Below are positions 12,365 through 25,330 of a DNA stretch of 64,000 bases, piece after piece. The stretch spans positions 1,476,485 through 1,540,484 of the forward strand of contig NC_134027.1 in the NCBI RefSeq assembly GCF_964204645.1, in the 5' to 3' direction. The notes below the pieces were generated by a model. The model saw nothing but the letters and a program-made list of their open reading frames with translations, was not told the origin of the DNA and made no database searches. This DNA comes from Tubulanus polymorphus. Its lineage: Eukaryota > Nemertea > Palaeonemertea > Tubulaniformes > Tubulanidae. A program made the translations under genes and the position numbers. Position 1 is the stretch's first letter. Each line of letters opens with the position of its first letter.

Positions 12365-15100
12365 CAGCTCCTCATTCAGCAGCAAGTTCTCTAACACTAT
12401 ATAATATTCATATTAAATAGCTGCAGAATATAACGGACGACGTAATTTCAGCATTTAAACTACAAAACAGCAGGTGAAGAGAGAGAGTCGTATACATACA
12501 CACAGTGAACAGATACCAGACTGTCTATATCCTCAACACACTGAAACCAGGTCAAAATCAAACTGTCATTTTTTCCTTTTTCCTTCTTAGCGTCGATTGT
12601 TTTTTCATCGTAGAGAAACTATTTCAAGACGATGAATCTAAAAGTTTCACCGCGGGTCACACGTGCATGCGCTGACATACTGAACCGGGTCTGGTATCCG
12701 AACCAATCCAACCCAGTTACTGCGAGACCAAAATGTCCGAGTTGTAAAACTGTAAACCTGTCCATGGTCCCAGGTAATAATGAATTAACGGTTAACATTT
12801 ACATATATATGATCGCGGACCGTCACGTCTCTCAGTATACAGAGAGGAAGGATTCATTCGTGTAGATTGTTTTTGAGAAACAGCACCTGGTCTCAACTAC
12901 ACTACACAGTCTATAATATACGCAATACTGTAGCACCAGGAGAGCTAGTTCGCAGCAGTAGTACATATAGGTACGATTTCATTGAACCATGAGAACCGCG
13001 ATGTTCAATCAGTCGTTTTACAAGCTGACCTCGCTTTAAATCCCGTGCAGTCAATCGCATAATCCTGTGGACATTTATATTTTTCGAATCATGATGTGAT
13101 ATTAATATTAGAACTGATCAGTTAAACAATGGTTTTAATTTGATACATCCACGGCGCACATCGAGGTCCGATGGCGCGCAACGCGGTCCGATTGATAAAA
13201 TCGATTTATTCCCCTCTCGAGACTGACTGGAACTGTTATACAGACACGTCCGTATATTCCACCTGTTTCACTGGTAAAGCATTCACAGACTGTTCACAAA
13301 CAAACCTAAAAAATCACCTCAACTCGTTCTCAACGTTCCGACGCAGCTAATTATTGATTTTTAATGATTTATTCTATGTATCGTTCAGCTCATATTTCAT
13401 TGAAACCTCTCACAACACTGGACGCCATAATTAATAACTCGACATCAGCTTCAACGCTAAACTAACCAAATCAAAAACATTTATCACTATGAAAACTATC
13501 AGTCTCGTAATAGAGATCAAATCATACTTCGATAATGATAAACACAGTCACAATAACCAGATATCAACTAATAACAGAACTATAATCCAGTGGTCTATAG
13601 TAGAGAATACTGATGATACTCCTTAATCCATCAACTACTATTAGTAGTAGCTACTTGATATGAGGAATTCTGAAAAACTTGAAATATCCAGTAGACTTTG
13701 ACCATACAGATCCAAGCAGAAGATCTAGCTGTATTCATCAGAGTCTGTACTGGTACAGTACTGTATCCTACTCTATACCAGGTATATCTTCATCGTGTTG
13801 ATTCTTTATACAAAATCACCTTCATAACTCGTCCACCTCGCATTCTATACTTATAACACTCTAGTTATTCAATCCATCTCAACTTCTCACACGCAGAAAC
13901 TCGCACCTGTAGCTGTTCTGCTAAAATGTATTCACGCATTTTTGGTTTTTGATTTTTTTACAGCCCAATACCTGGTTTCTAAATCCTAGAGTTTAAATCT
14001 TTGAGTTAGCAATTTTCTAAGAAGATTTTTTCACACATTGCATTCAAATACACTCAACTTCACTAGTACGGTCCATATGTCAATACCTCGAAGTATCTGA
14101 CTGGCGTTCTCTTCTGCTGTGTAATAAATGTGCATTTCATGCAAACTCTCAGATAAAACTTCGAAGACATCTTCCAAGGTAAATAGCTTCAAGTTTAGAA
14201 GCTCTACAGGGATGCGTGCGTTCTCCTGACTCTAGATCTTACTAATCCCAGAATGTATAGAATTCTACTGCAAACATCTGTTTTAGTAATTAGTTCTCTA
14301 CTGCACCTGTGACTACCAGATTTTTTTCTCTAAATTGCATACGATATTTAAAATACTAAATTCATCAAATCTGCGCTCGTGCAATTCTAAACTCAACACG
14401 ATATCAAATTTTTTTTTCTAAACCTGTAACTAGAATTTTTTTTCTAACTCGAATTTTTTATTATCAGAGAATGCTGAACAGTATTAGACAGTCAAACTCC
14501 TGGGGCCGGTTGCATAGTCATGGCTTAGGCTTAAGACTAGTCTAAGGCCAACTTTGTTCTATAGCCAATCTAACAACTTAAGAACAATCTTAAGATTTAA
14601 GACCACTTTTGGACTTAAGTCACGACTGTGCAACTGGCCCCTGAGCTTCTGTCACAGAAACAAAGTGGGCGCCCCAACCCCGTAGTTAACCTACGTACCG
14701 CCGGGTTAACCAATACCTCAGACATCACTTATAATATACCACCAACCACTCATCACCTCTTCTCATATTCAAAACAAACCGATGTTTACTTCAAAAACGA
14801 CGATTTTTCCTTAGAAAAATATCCATCATCTCGAGTTAAAAGATACACATGATATGAATAGTCATTACTTAAAAATCGTCTTAAGCTGAAAACCGAAAAT
14901 TTGTAGTTTGTAATAGAATTTTCAATGTCCTTAAATCTTTCAGCTTTTGATAGAGGGAAAATATGTAGTTTCAAATAAATTTTGCAATGTCCTTAATATT
15001 CTGCTTTTTCTAATCGTGGGTTCTGTATATTCTAGTGTTTATTTGTAGAATATACTGAATTCTACCGGTTTAAAATATAAAATCCAACAATAAAACTCAC
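12365..15100. other. Gene-less stretch
   Basis: AT-rich with no supported gene. A foldback element lies at about 14503-14642: GGGGCCGGTTGCATAGTCATG at the left mirrors CACGACTGTGCAACTGGCCCC at the right, with TTAAGACTAGTCTAAG and related motifs inside. It belongs to the same family as the elements at 29778-30542 and 33674-33812. Confidence 0.5.
14503..14642. mobile_element. Foldback MITE, GGCCGGTTGCATAGTCATGG-ended family
   Basis: Terminal inverted repeats pair GGCCGGTTGCATAGTCATG with GACTGTGCAACTGGCCC, with several internal copies of CTTAAG and GGTCTTA-like motifs. Related copies lie at 29778-30542 (interrupted) and 33674-33812. Degenerate ones are near 6190-6320, 44290-44460 and 60055-60125. 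Confidence 0.7.
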
Positions 15101-15537
15101 CACGGAACTAATATATCGTTGTAACCGAGGTAACATTCATCGGCGAATTCAAACGAATCTTCAAACGCTTCGTTAACGAAACCCTCGGAAACATTCTCGA
15201 CCCGAACGTCCTCGGTAAATTCACAAATCGCTTCTTCAAATACGTCGATCTCGTCGAGGACCGCCGTTTCGAAATCACAGCCGTCGTCATCGGTTACGAC
15301 GAAATCATTTCCATAGAATTCCGGAACGATTTCGTAATCGCGACTGGTCGCGTCGCTGTGGGTCGCATCGGAGACGCAGGTCACGAGTGGAGCCTCATCC
15401 GATACGGTCCAGTTCTCGTCTCCGGACTCGGACGTCGGGTAGAGCAGCGCTGCCGGGTTTAAAAACCGTCGCAACGCGTGAGCCGTACATAATACACAGT
15501 TACACCAGAACGATCGAATAAACCGAACGAGGAACAT
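15101..15537 (-). CDS. Candidate alternative first exon (acidic, MFLVRFIRSFWCN... isoform)
   Basis: The minus-strand ATG at 15537 opens 145 codons to a donor TTCCGTG then GTGAGT, phase 2. The start is hydrophobic and basic with cysteines (MFLVRFIRSFWCNCVLC), which might attach to membrane or be acylated. The rest is strongly acidic, with many Glu, Asp, Phe and Val in motifs like FEDSFEFADE. No family is recognised. Codon use is coherent (many CG-ending codons unlike the AT-rich flanks), which supports real coding sequence. It shares donor phase with the neighbouring candidate exons and probably joins the same off-window body. Confidence 0.6.
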
Positions 15538-16942
15538 TGTCTTCTGTTGACTCCGGTGACAACAGGGGTAGGTTTACTGGGAATCACAGCGATACCACTG
15601 CTTATATATATATATATATATACAGCACCTCGGATAATTCTTAATTACAGCAGAATACACAGTAATTAAACCATCATCATTCATTAACCTACACACGCAC
15701 TGTACCACCACCAGTGAGTGCTGCTGTAAAACCTGTTGAATACAGCTACATTTTCGCAGATAAACATCAAACAAAGGCTGAAAACCTATAACTGAGTCAA
15801 AAGAGCTGACGTGAGGTCATAACGATAAAAATCGAAACTTAATCCAGTCGCATCTAAAACGACGCGAAGCCGCAATAAACATCTCACAGTCTCAGTATAA
15901 TATAAATCTGTTCACTCGTGGTTCGACCATCTCAATTATCTCTTAATCCGTTTATATCCGATAACTATCCACAACTCGCGAAATTTAGAAAAATATCGTT
16001 CAAACCGTTCGAAGTTCGAGAAAACGATTTTAAAATCCGTTGTTGATCGTGAAACGTTGCGTGCGCCCGTGCGCCCGCGTGCGTGTGTGTGTGGGTATAG
16101 TGAAGTACGATGTGCTGCAGCGAATTAAACCTACGCCACAACAACAACAAGAGAGGAATCGACTACAGAAACATCTCTCACTGAGCGAGAATGAGAGAGA
16201 GAGAGGTCTCTGATCTTAAAGTCAAATTCACCTCTACAACAAACCTGTTAAACAATATATACTACAGATCTGCATATGCATAATATATAGATATTTATAA
16301 GAGCTGTTTATTATTAACTGCACAGGTTTGTTGTATGTATATATATATATATGTAGGGTAACTGTGCCACTATAGGTTACCCTACCACACTCAGCCCTGT
16401 ACTGCCGCTATTATGTTGTCAAACAAAAATTAATTACCGATTCCGCGTAATCTGAAATCATAATAATTGTCAATGACGCGTGCTCCAAGAAGGCCTGCGT
16501 AAAGTGAATTCAGAAAAGAGAACACCTGACTGTCAGTAAACCGACGAGTTTCACCGCAGATAAAGGCCTATCAGTCATACACGCGTTCAATCAATGATTA
16601 TTGCTTTTTCTAAATAATGACAGGATTTGAATTGAAAAATGGTTGATATTCAGAAACGCAAGCTGTCTCCGCCCGGCGAGTGAGGTCACCAGCACCAGTA
16701 CAAAATCTTATCAATATGATTTACAATTAAAATTAACCCTTTCCATTCGAGGTCTAAAAACAATTTATAGATACTTAAAACAAGGTTTAACTATGTAAGC
16801 AAAATTAATGGTAAATGCGCACATTTATCACATGTATACGTTAACATGTACATGTAACAAACATGAACATGTTACAGGTAACAAACATGAACATGTTACA
16901 GGTAACAAACATGAACATGTTACAGATGCTGCTGTCTCTTAC
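15538..16942. other. Gene-less stretch with microsatellites
   Basis: TA dinucleotide runs near 15603-15621 and 16338-16352, a GTGTGTG run near 16081-16092, and a 26-bp unit containing AACATGAACATGTTACAGGT repeated about three times near 16855-16925. No supported exon. Confidence 0.5.
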
Positions 16943-17118
16943 CTCTTAGGTCTATCTGATGTCTGTTTACTACCGGACTGACGACTGAGCCCGCCGGCGG
17001 CCCGACTGACACCGCCCGCGGCCGGGCGAACGTGGGCAGGCCCTCGGGCTCGATGCGGCCGACGGAATATCCCTTTCAGATAGAAATAACAACGCAATTT
17101 TCGCGCCACTTTTTTCAT
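16943..17118 (-). CDS. Candidate alternative first exon (basic, MKKVARKLRCYFYLKG... isoform)
   Basis: ATG 17118 on the minus strand opens 58 codons ending at CCTAAGAG then GTAAGAG, phase 2, with an in-frame TGA four codons upstream of the ATG. The peptide is very basic (start MKKVARKLRCYFYLKGIFRR) and then Ala/Gly/Arg-rich, ending SDRPK. The exon is GC-rich (about 16985-17060) in an AT-rich setting. It is below 60 codons and easily missed. It resembles no family I know, but it shares the donor phase of the other candidates. Confidence 0.5.
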
Positions 17119-19169
17119 AGTTTTAGCTCAGAACGTACGTTTCTTCGTCCGAACGGGTTTTTATATCCTCGCAATCGTATTTGTGTTGATAAACCCGCGG
17201 CACGGCTACAACCCGGAGGGGAACAGAGACTGACGACATACTGGATGCATATTTCAGTCACGCATCAACGTCCAACGCAGAACGCTCTACAACAACATCA
17301 CAAACTGATGACAAACATCGCAAGTAACTCACGTACTTTAAAAACCTGAATCTGAAGTTCCGATCGTTTCTAGTTTTGGTCATGGACAAAACATGAACAC
17401 AGTTTATTGAAAGTTCACAGCCCAGGCAGCGGTAAACTTATATAAATCCAGAACAATGGTCATATACAGGACACGCGGTTGACGCTCATATAGTTTTTAC
17501 TGATTGACACACTTTCAGACAATCTGTCGATACGGGAAACGCTTCAGAAGAGACTTCACTGTCTCAAGCAAGCCTATCTGCACTCCTTAATGTGATGGCT
17601 CATTTACACCGTCATATCCTGGTGACAGCTAGTTTAACTGTCATTACGTAAACTGTCATATCCTAATGACAGCGAAAAACTGTCCATATCTGACAGTGAT
17701 AAAACCTAGCGTATAAACGGCATCATAAACATCCCTTACTTGATGATGTTGAAATGTCACATGTTCAAACATCAGCAGCGGCAGCAGCAGCAGCAGAGTT
17801 TACCATCATATCACGCAATGAACGACCGAGTGAATTAAACAAACTGGCTCTAATTACAGTAAAACAGTATGAAAGACGTCACACGACGACAACCAGTGAA
17901 CAGAAAGAGAGAGAGAGAGAGGAATTTAATTATCCAACGCAACTTGTATCATAACCAAAAACAAATCAATTCCACACTACTACAGCTTCCGCAGATAGCT
18001 ACCAGATAGCTAACAGCCCCGAGACAGAGCTACTGGATCGGTGAAGAAATGAGAGCTATCGAACTACACAGCTACCTGTCGACTACCAGTGATGAGACAC
18101 GCTAACTCCCAGTAAGGAGACATGATAGCAGCTACCAGTCAGTCAGAAGAGAATTTAACACTTCATACCATAGCATACAACGATGAGAAGACATCGATGG
18201 GTTTAGAGTTACACACACCGGACACCTCTCACCGGACTACACTCAAACACCTCTTACAACATCAATAGATTATTCATATTGTCTCTAATGATAATCCAGT
18301 GTCTTACAGGTTTCAATATCAGATGCGATGTTCAATATCCGTCGAGTAATCAGGTTTACCACCGGGGTACGACGAGAGTAGAGAACTCCCATTTACCATC
18401 GCGGTATAATGGGGGTCCGTTTCATAGTTCTCAATATAGATTACGCTTAAATCAATTCTGAACTCGTGACTGCAGAACTGGTCCCCGAAATTCCATATCG
18501 ACACAACTAGATACAGTTCACTGTCATTACCCCAACGAGACACAGTTTACTATAACTGTAAAATTCTGCTAAATCTCGAAATGATATGCCTCGAGTTATA
18601 ATGAAGAATTGATTAAACTCAATTCTTGATTCAACTCAGTCTGATATCGCGCGATAAGTCACGTTAAAACCGATAATTTTTTAAAAGTCATCGCGAGCGA
18701 GTAGTGAACGTTATGACGCGACGAGAGTAAAGTCATCGTAAACTCTGTGAGGAAGAAATAATTGATTTTTCACTGTCTGTTATCAGCACGTCTCGTCCTG
18801 CACCGAGTCGTTATTTCTAACCCTCACAAGAATTCAGTATACACATGAAGTTTAACCCTCGTCTAACCACATACTTTAAAGACTCGAACACAACGCGAAT
18901 AAGAATCGAGAGAATGTCGCGTAGTTGTGACCGCTCCCAAAAACCATTAGTATCATTGACTGACGTCAACGCTACAAATTACACTGATCAAAACTAAAAC
19001 GACTGTGAGTGAGAGAGAGAGCTGCGACTGGTGATCAGATCAGATCACGCGCTGCACCGGAGAGAGGTAAACACACATAACCACCACCGTCATAGCTGTA
19101 TACATAGTTTATACCCATACATCAAACAACCCCCCCCCCACAAAACAATTACTATAAATCATTCAGATT

Positions 19170-19322
19170 CACAGAGACTGAGAGGGAGAGAGAGAGGGAG
19201 GTGTGAGGGGAAGGGGGAAGAGAGGGAGATAGAGGAGCGAGCAGAGAGAGCAGAGAGGGAGATAGGAGAGAGGGAGATAGGAGAGAGCAGAGAGAGAGGG
19301 AGAGAGGAGAGAGAAAGGAGAG
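19170..19322. repeat. GA-rich simple sequence
   Basis: An imperfect purine run of GAGAGA, GGGAGA and GAGCAGA blocks on the plus strand. Open frames across it are low-complexity artefacts. Confidence 0.85.
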
Positions 19323-19468
19323 TTCTATGAAAATCCCATCAAATCCCACAATGCGAATATAAAACACTGGCACGCTGTCCAAAAATCCCAACAAATTCCG
19401 GGGAATTAGGAACTCTTTCTTCTTGGGTATTGAAGTTTTACTCAAATGACATCATTTCCAATGATTAC

Positions 19469-19712
19469 TGATACTCGGGTCCTGATGATACCCGGGTCCT
19501 GATGATACCCGGATCCTGATGATACCCGGATCCTGATGATACCCGGATCCTGATGATACCCGGATCCTGATGACACCCGGATCCTGATGATACAAAGATC
19601 CTGATGATACCCGGGTCCTGATGATACCCGGATCCTGATGATACCCGGGTCCTGATGATACCCGGATCCTGATGATACCCGGATCCTGATGATAACTGGG
19701 TCCTGATGATAC
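19469..19712. repeat. 17-bp minisatellite, about 14 copies
   Basis: The unit is CCTGATGATACCCGGRT, with a few variants such as GATACAAAGAT and GATAACTGGGT. It reads open on the minus strand because of the repeat, not because of a gene. Confidence 0.9.
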
Positions 19713-22551
19713 CAGTAACAGCAGATTTCAATTCAACCAGTAATTACCGAATATATGAAACGTGGTGTTAAGGCACACATCAGTATCACCCACTAACACC
19801 TGCGCACACCTGCTCCAGTCTCATTGTTTAATCAATTTACAGATATCCATTTGAAGATTAAAATGCTACTGAATTTGTCAATGATCCGATCTAGTCGCCA
19901 TCAGCTGCTGCCGGAATTACCTTCTTCAACTGAATTAAGCGTCTAGCTAAATCGACTAGATATTGACTGCATCCACCCTCTCTCTATCTCTCTCTCTCTA
20001 TCCTGATAACATTATTGAAGTAAGCATCTAATCCTGAGCGAGACCGGTCGATACCTGTCTATACTAGAGCCAACTAGTATCCCGTCTTAGCAACAACAAC
20101 CTAAACTCATTCATTCCCAAAAAAAAAAACCATTGAAAACTGAATGTCAATTTTTTAGAAACCAAATGTCGAACACTATTAGCTAGTTTAGCCCCTGTTT
20201 TGATGAATTCTCTTCCAAGGCCTACGGTATATGATGAAGCCTAGTCAGTCTCTATATACCACCAACTGTGCTCTAAGATAAATTCATTTTCATTATCAAT
20301 ATTTTTATCTCGTCGCGACGACCTATAGATGGCGTGTTAGCATGATGGGTATTATCAAATTCACTTTTACAGCTACTGCTCACAATAATAATCGCACAAA
20401 CGTCACTAGAGTTTTCCACGGCATGAAGATAATATTGCAATTAGGTTTTTTATGGAATAATAATAGCGAGTGGACACGATGCAGTCTGATCGGTCAATTT
20501 ATCTCACGGAAATCATCTATTTCCGGAGGTGGACCTCGACGTAAATCATACAAAAATATCGCATATACATCATCATGTCATCGTGAAAGGGAGGGAGAGA
20601 TGAAGGGAGAGATGGGGGAGAGATGGGGGGAGAGATGGCACGAAAGAAATAGAACGTAATGTCATCAGATCATGGCTCAATAATGAACTATGATTAACCA
20701 GTTCACTGTACACCACACGCTACCCTAATCACAGATACGACTAGAATTCAAATAACTACGTTTTAAGAGATTTGATCGATCGGATTCAGACCACATCAAC
20801 CCTTTAAACCCTATTCAATTATTAAACTGACACAACTGTGGAAAAACTGGGTCCAGATTCAAAATAAACCCCGCACAACTTCGGAACTGGATTCAGAGAA
20901 CTGTGTATTCAGAGAACTGTGGATTTAGAGTCATTCTACTACAGTGGAACCCGGGATTTAAAGGGTTAACAGTAATCAAAGTAAAACCCGCTGTCATTTT
21001 TCTCAGCGCGCACAGTGAAACCTGCTGCTGCTGCTGCTGCTGTCATCGCTGGTAACTTTACATCTATTCTTGCACATTACACAGCGACAGACTATCTTTT
21101 TGCATGCGTCATTGCCATTATACATGGGAAGAGAGAGAGAGAGAGTAGAGGAGAGAGTAAAGAGGAGAGAGGAATGGCAAACAGTCACGAATACTGGTTA
21201 AAAAACCAAAAGCTTTTATGCTGCTAGATAATGAGGTCCAGTCTTTTTGATGGAGTAGAAAAGACAATAATTTTCACGTATGAAAATAAAAACCAACACT
21301 TAAAAAGAGACTCGGCCAAAACCATTGAATCGACTAAAATCTAGACACGAGATTCAATGTTCATATATCGATGTCAAGATGAGGAGAATACCGCTTTCAA
21401 AAAATGTTCGATCGAAAATGAATGAACTGAATGTTTGACAATTAGAGATGAGACGAGAATGTGATGAATTAGATGAGAATTTATCGGATTCACACAGTTT
21501 GATTGATTGATGACCCGTGCAGAGATGGATGTGATTTCAGGTTGAATTTGACCAAACTAAATCATCAGCCACAGCATCAAAACAGTGCTGCCACCTGATA
21601 ATAAACTACTAAACTATCATTCAACATAATGATAGTTCTATGATTGATTATGTATGTGCTTATAGTCAATGATGCAATTGTCCATATATTTGTAATAGGA
21701 CCGTTCTCCATTAGGGGATCACTTGGAAACCCAGGTACTGTGGCCCTATAATAGCACAAGAAAAGTATCCACTACTATGCATCAGATACAGATAAATCCT
21801 GCTTTATCGTCGCTTCACAAGGGTTTGAATCCATCATCTGGTAAGTTTAGTCAAACAGTCAGTCAGTCGATCTGAATCATTGTTGAAATTCATTTTTTTT
21901 TTCATTACAAAGTGTTAGATAGATACAAGGTAATGGAATAAACATGTATCGACTAAACTACAAGTGAACATCACCACAAACAGGCCCCTTCTTCAATCCC
22001 CCGACCTACACTAACATTCTTCACAAGTCTAAACTATAACTCAATAATGTACTTTCTACATGAATACCGCAATCATGAAATTTTCAGGAATGCCTTTTAA
22101 AAAAGTCTCATTTTTACCTATTATAGGCTGGCTAATGCTGGTAGTGTAGGATAGCTGGCACCAGCCGAGCAGAAAACTGATTCACTAACTACCCATAATT
22201 TGACTAGTTGTACATATAGAAATAAAGACTATGAAATCCAGCGAAGCAAAAACTCTCAAGGCCCTATAGTGATAACCCAATAGGTAATGCTAATTCATTT
22301 TCAATTCTGTAGAAATTCTCAAAAATTTGTATTTTCATCATGTAAAATTACAGAAAAAGCAAGCAGTGTAGACTACAGCGCATACTGAGAATAACTCATC
22401 ATCTTCACTCAACGCTTAGAATTCAATATCTCTGATCAAATATGAGACAGATATTTGTTGAGAAAAATAACACCGCGTGTATTCTTCATGTGTAGCAGAA
22501 TAATTCATATCTCAGTCTACGCAAATACAAATTTGAGGCTGATAATCGCGC

Positions 22552-23197
22552 CTCAACACATGGACTATCCGATAGATCGGGCCCCAACACATGGACTATC
22601 CGATAGATCGGGCCTCAACACATGGACTATCCGATAGATCGGGCCCCAACACATGGACTATCCGATAGATCGGGCCCCAACACATGGACTATCCGATAGA
22701 TCGGGCCTCAACACATGGACTATCCGATAGATCGGGCCTCAACACATGGACTATCCGATAGATCGGGCCTCAACACATGGACTATCCGATAGATCGGGCC
22801 CCAACACATGGACTATCCGATAGATCGGGCCTCAACACATGGACTATCCGATAGATCGGGCCCCAACACATGGACTATCCGATAGATCGGGGCCCAACAC
22901 ATGGACTATCCGATAGATCGGGCCCCAACACATGGACTATCCGATAGATCGGGCCCCAACACATGGACTATCCGATAGATCGGGCCCAAACACATGGACT
23001 ATCCGATAGATCGGGCCCCAACACATGGACTATCCGATAGATCGGGCCCCAACACATGGACTATCCGATAGATCGGGCCCCAACACATGGACTATCCGAT
23101 AGATCGGGCCCCAACACATGGACTATCCGATAGATCGGGCCCAAACACATGGACTATCCGATAGATCGGGCCCAAACACATGGACTATCCGATAGTT
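22552..23197. repeat. 31-bp minisatellite, about 21 copies
   Basis: The unit begins ACACATGGACTATCCGATAG and continues ATCGGGCCYCA. Copies differ mostly at one or two bases after GGGCC. Each unit contains the short palindrome CCGATAGATCGG. Unit spacing is constant and there are no spacers, so this is a satellite array and not a CRISPR. Confidence 0.95.
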
Positions 23198-24431
23198 GAT
23201 GACAAACTGTGAACAGCAGTAAATCTCACTTTCAATCAGTAATATATGACACAATTATACGTCTTACATTCACGTGAATTTCCCAATAGAACAATAACAC
23301 AGAAAAACTGATAATAATAATACAGCAGCCCGAATAGAGAACGTTTTGTTGTTGAAGAAATGATGAGAATTTATCATTTCCTTGAAAAATAATATAAAGA
23401 TATTAATGAGTCTCGTGACAGACAGATAGAGCTCAGTTTCATTCTCATCACATCTGTTCATTTCATCAATCCATCAATTAATGAATAATGGTTGAAAAAC
23501 GAGGCGTGTTAATAATATTCATATCACTCTATCAGACCTATAGACTTTATATATATATATAGTGTGATAACATATCAATGAATCATCTATTCCTGCTGAC
23601 CTGGGGAGAAGTGACACCCGAACACAAGGCTAAACAACTGCTTTCCTAAACTGACAATAAAAACAGACATAAGAAGTGGCAATTTTTTGAAACGATAATT
23701 CGCCGTAACCTCGATCTATTGGAGAATTTTCAAACGAGATTAAATGTGTACTTTTATCGGTAACCATTTATTCTAGTATATGTTTTGTTTGCCCGTTTGC
23801 TTTATCTGCGGTTTTTTCCCTACATGAAACGCTTCCTCTGAGCATTATAAGGATTGAAATGCTTTATGTTTTATAAAATGAAGTTAATGGTAAAACCCTA
23901 CCCGGTATTCAGGACAGGGTTCAGGACAGGGTTCCGTCATCTCAATTACTTCAACTGGATTGAAGAGTCTCTACGAATTGGTCATTCCTGGTTATAAGTA
24001 GTTGTTTTCAGGGGAGAAATCCTCAAATTTCAAGGAAGTGTCTGCATCACTTTCGTGTCTAATTTACTTTAGACTACTTCCCAAATCATCGGTACCGCTT
24101 ATCTAGGTAAACTGATAATTCAGTGGTTTTGTAAGGAATTTATAATTTTGAAAACACAACAGGGTGAATTGTTCATCTATCAAAATAGATACAGACAACA
24201 AAAATATCTCGAAGTGTGAAATTCCCAAACGAGATTCAACTATTTACTTGAAATTAGTCTAGTTTCTAAATTGTTAACAGGTTAAAATAACAGTGAAATC
24301 TTCAAACAGTTTGCACCATCAGTGCCGCCCGTTGATACAGAGAACATGTTTTCATTTATAAAACAGTTGATGAAAACAGTGTTTATCACAAATAGTTTTA
24401 GAACACAAATAGAAATTTCAACCTTAGTAGT

Positions 24432-24575
24432 ACTGTGCTGTGCTGTACTTCAAACACCTTATAACAGTAGCCACAGTGGTACTGTGCTGTACTTCAAACA
24501 CCTTATAACAGTAGCCACAGTGGTACTGTGCTGTACTTCAAACACCTTATAACAGTAGCCACAGTGGTACTGTAA
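24432..24575. repeat. 44-bp tandem repeat, three copies
   Basis: The unit starts TACTGTGCTGTACTTCAAAC and continues with ACCTTATAACAGTAGCCACAGTGG. The last copy is diverged. Confidence 0.9.
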
Positions 24576-25075
24576 TGTATTTCAAACACACTTTCATTCA
24601 TTCAACAAAACCCATATAGCACAACAGAACCCTCTGTTCCATAGCATCAATTGTTTAATTCGGAACAATGGAACCCGGTTCTACATCTAACATTCAAGGT
24701 TTTTCGTCGGTTAGATTACCTTTCCCGAGATAAAAAAACAAAAATTTCAACCCTACCACTGGTATTCAACTCAAATACTGGTATTCTTTGAAACAGACCC
24801 TGTAGTACTATCATGGATGGTTGATGTCGCAGATTCCTCAGTTGCAAATGATTTAAATTTATTGTGTGTTACATTTATGAATCTTTCATCTAACTTCATT
24901 TTCAAAACATTTTCCAGATATTTATGAAGAATGCCAAGCATTGGTCCACCACCATCCAGTGTGAGTGAGTGAGTCTGGAGTGATGAAAATCTTCGACTGC
25001 ATCAATATCAATCTTCTCAATCGAAGCCAAATAAAATAAAGCTCTCTAAATGAATGTTGTTCAGTTGATATTTAC

Positions 25076-25330
25076 CTCTGAGGTCTCTCTGGGTGTTTTT
25101 TATCGTTGTTAGATGACGATCCTGATATGTTATTACTGTTAGGTTTAGATTCGGCAGCGGCTTGTCGTATTTTCCCAGCTCGATTCGCCTTCAATCTGCG
25201 CTGTTTTCGGGCCTGAATCGCTAAAACTGAAACACAAAAATATCCAATTCACCTGCTCCAATAATCCGCTTAATCGTCTCTTATCGAAATCGTCGGATTT
25301 GACGAGAAATTTACCTTTTTTCGAACTCAT
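25076..25330 (-). CDS. Candidate alternative 5' end in two coding exons (MSSKKVLAIQARKQRRL...)
   Basis: Exon 1 (25315-25330) is ATG plus 13 nt ending at AAAAAAG then GTAAAT. Exon 2 (25076-25226) follows a good acceptor, TTGTGTTTCAG. Joined, they stay in frame and give MSSKKVLAIQARKQRRLKAN, then a basic stretch and a Ser/Asn-rich tail ending HPERPQ, to a donor CAGAG then GTAAAT in phase 2. The phase equals that of the other candidate first exons, so this is likely the most distal start of the same gene. The basic helix-like start is suggestive but no family can be named. SF3B3 begins its 3' end only about 1 kb to the right, on the same strand. Confidence 0.6.

Larger units (their letters stand above)
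17119..25075. other. Gene-less, repeat-rich stretch
   Basis: Holds GA-rich simple sequence (17906-17920, 19170-19320, 21130-21170), a 17-bp minisatellite (19469-19712), a 31-bp minisatellite (22552-23197) and a 44-bp triplicate (24432-24570). I found no supported exon. A 31-codon frame ending at 24720 in phase 2 is discussed under rejected items. Confidence 0.5.

Noticed and set aside
17032-17349. Plus-strand 105-codon open frame
   Set aside because: It is largely antisense to the minus-strand candidate exon at 16943-17118 and has no family match.
18319-18543. Minus-strand frame considered as another alternative first exon
   Set aside because: The available GT donors leave phase 1, not phase 2, and it has no other support.
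19031-19330. Open frame across GA-rich sequence
   Set aside because: Low-complexity Arg/Glu repeat with no conservation or splice context.
19465-19731. Open minus-strand frame with SSGSGYHQDPGII repeats
   Set aside because: It is the 17-bp minisatellite read in frame. 17 is not a multiple of three, so it cycles frames without stops by composition.
22552-23197. CRISPR-like array
   Set aside because: There are no spacers; units abut at 31 bp and vary only by point changes. The setting is an animal nuclear genome.
24720-24814. 31-codon minus-strand frame (MIVLQGLFQRI...) ending at a phase-2 GTAATC donor
   Set aside because: It fits the phase rule, but it is short, composed largely of AT-rich and poly-T sequence, and was found by looking for that phase. 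Too likely to be chance.
1001-25330. Naming the left-hand gene as PDE4, or another gene known for many alternative first exons
   Set aside because: The pattern fits such genes, but none of the unique N-termini shows a recognisable motif and the common body is outside the window.
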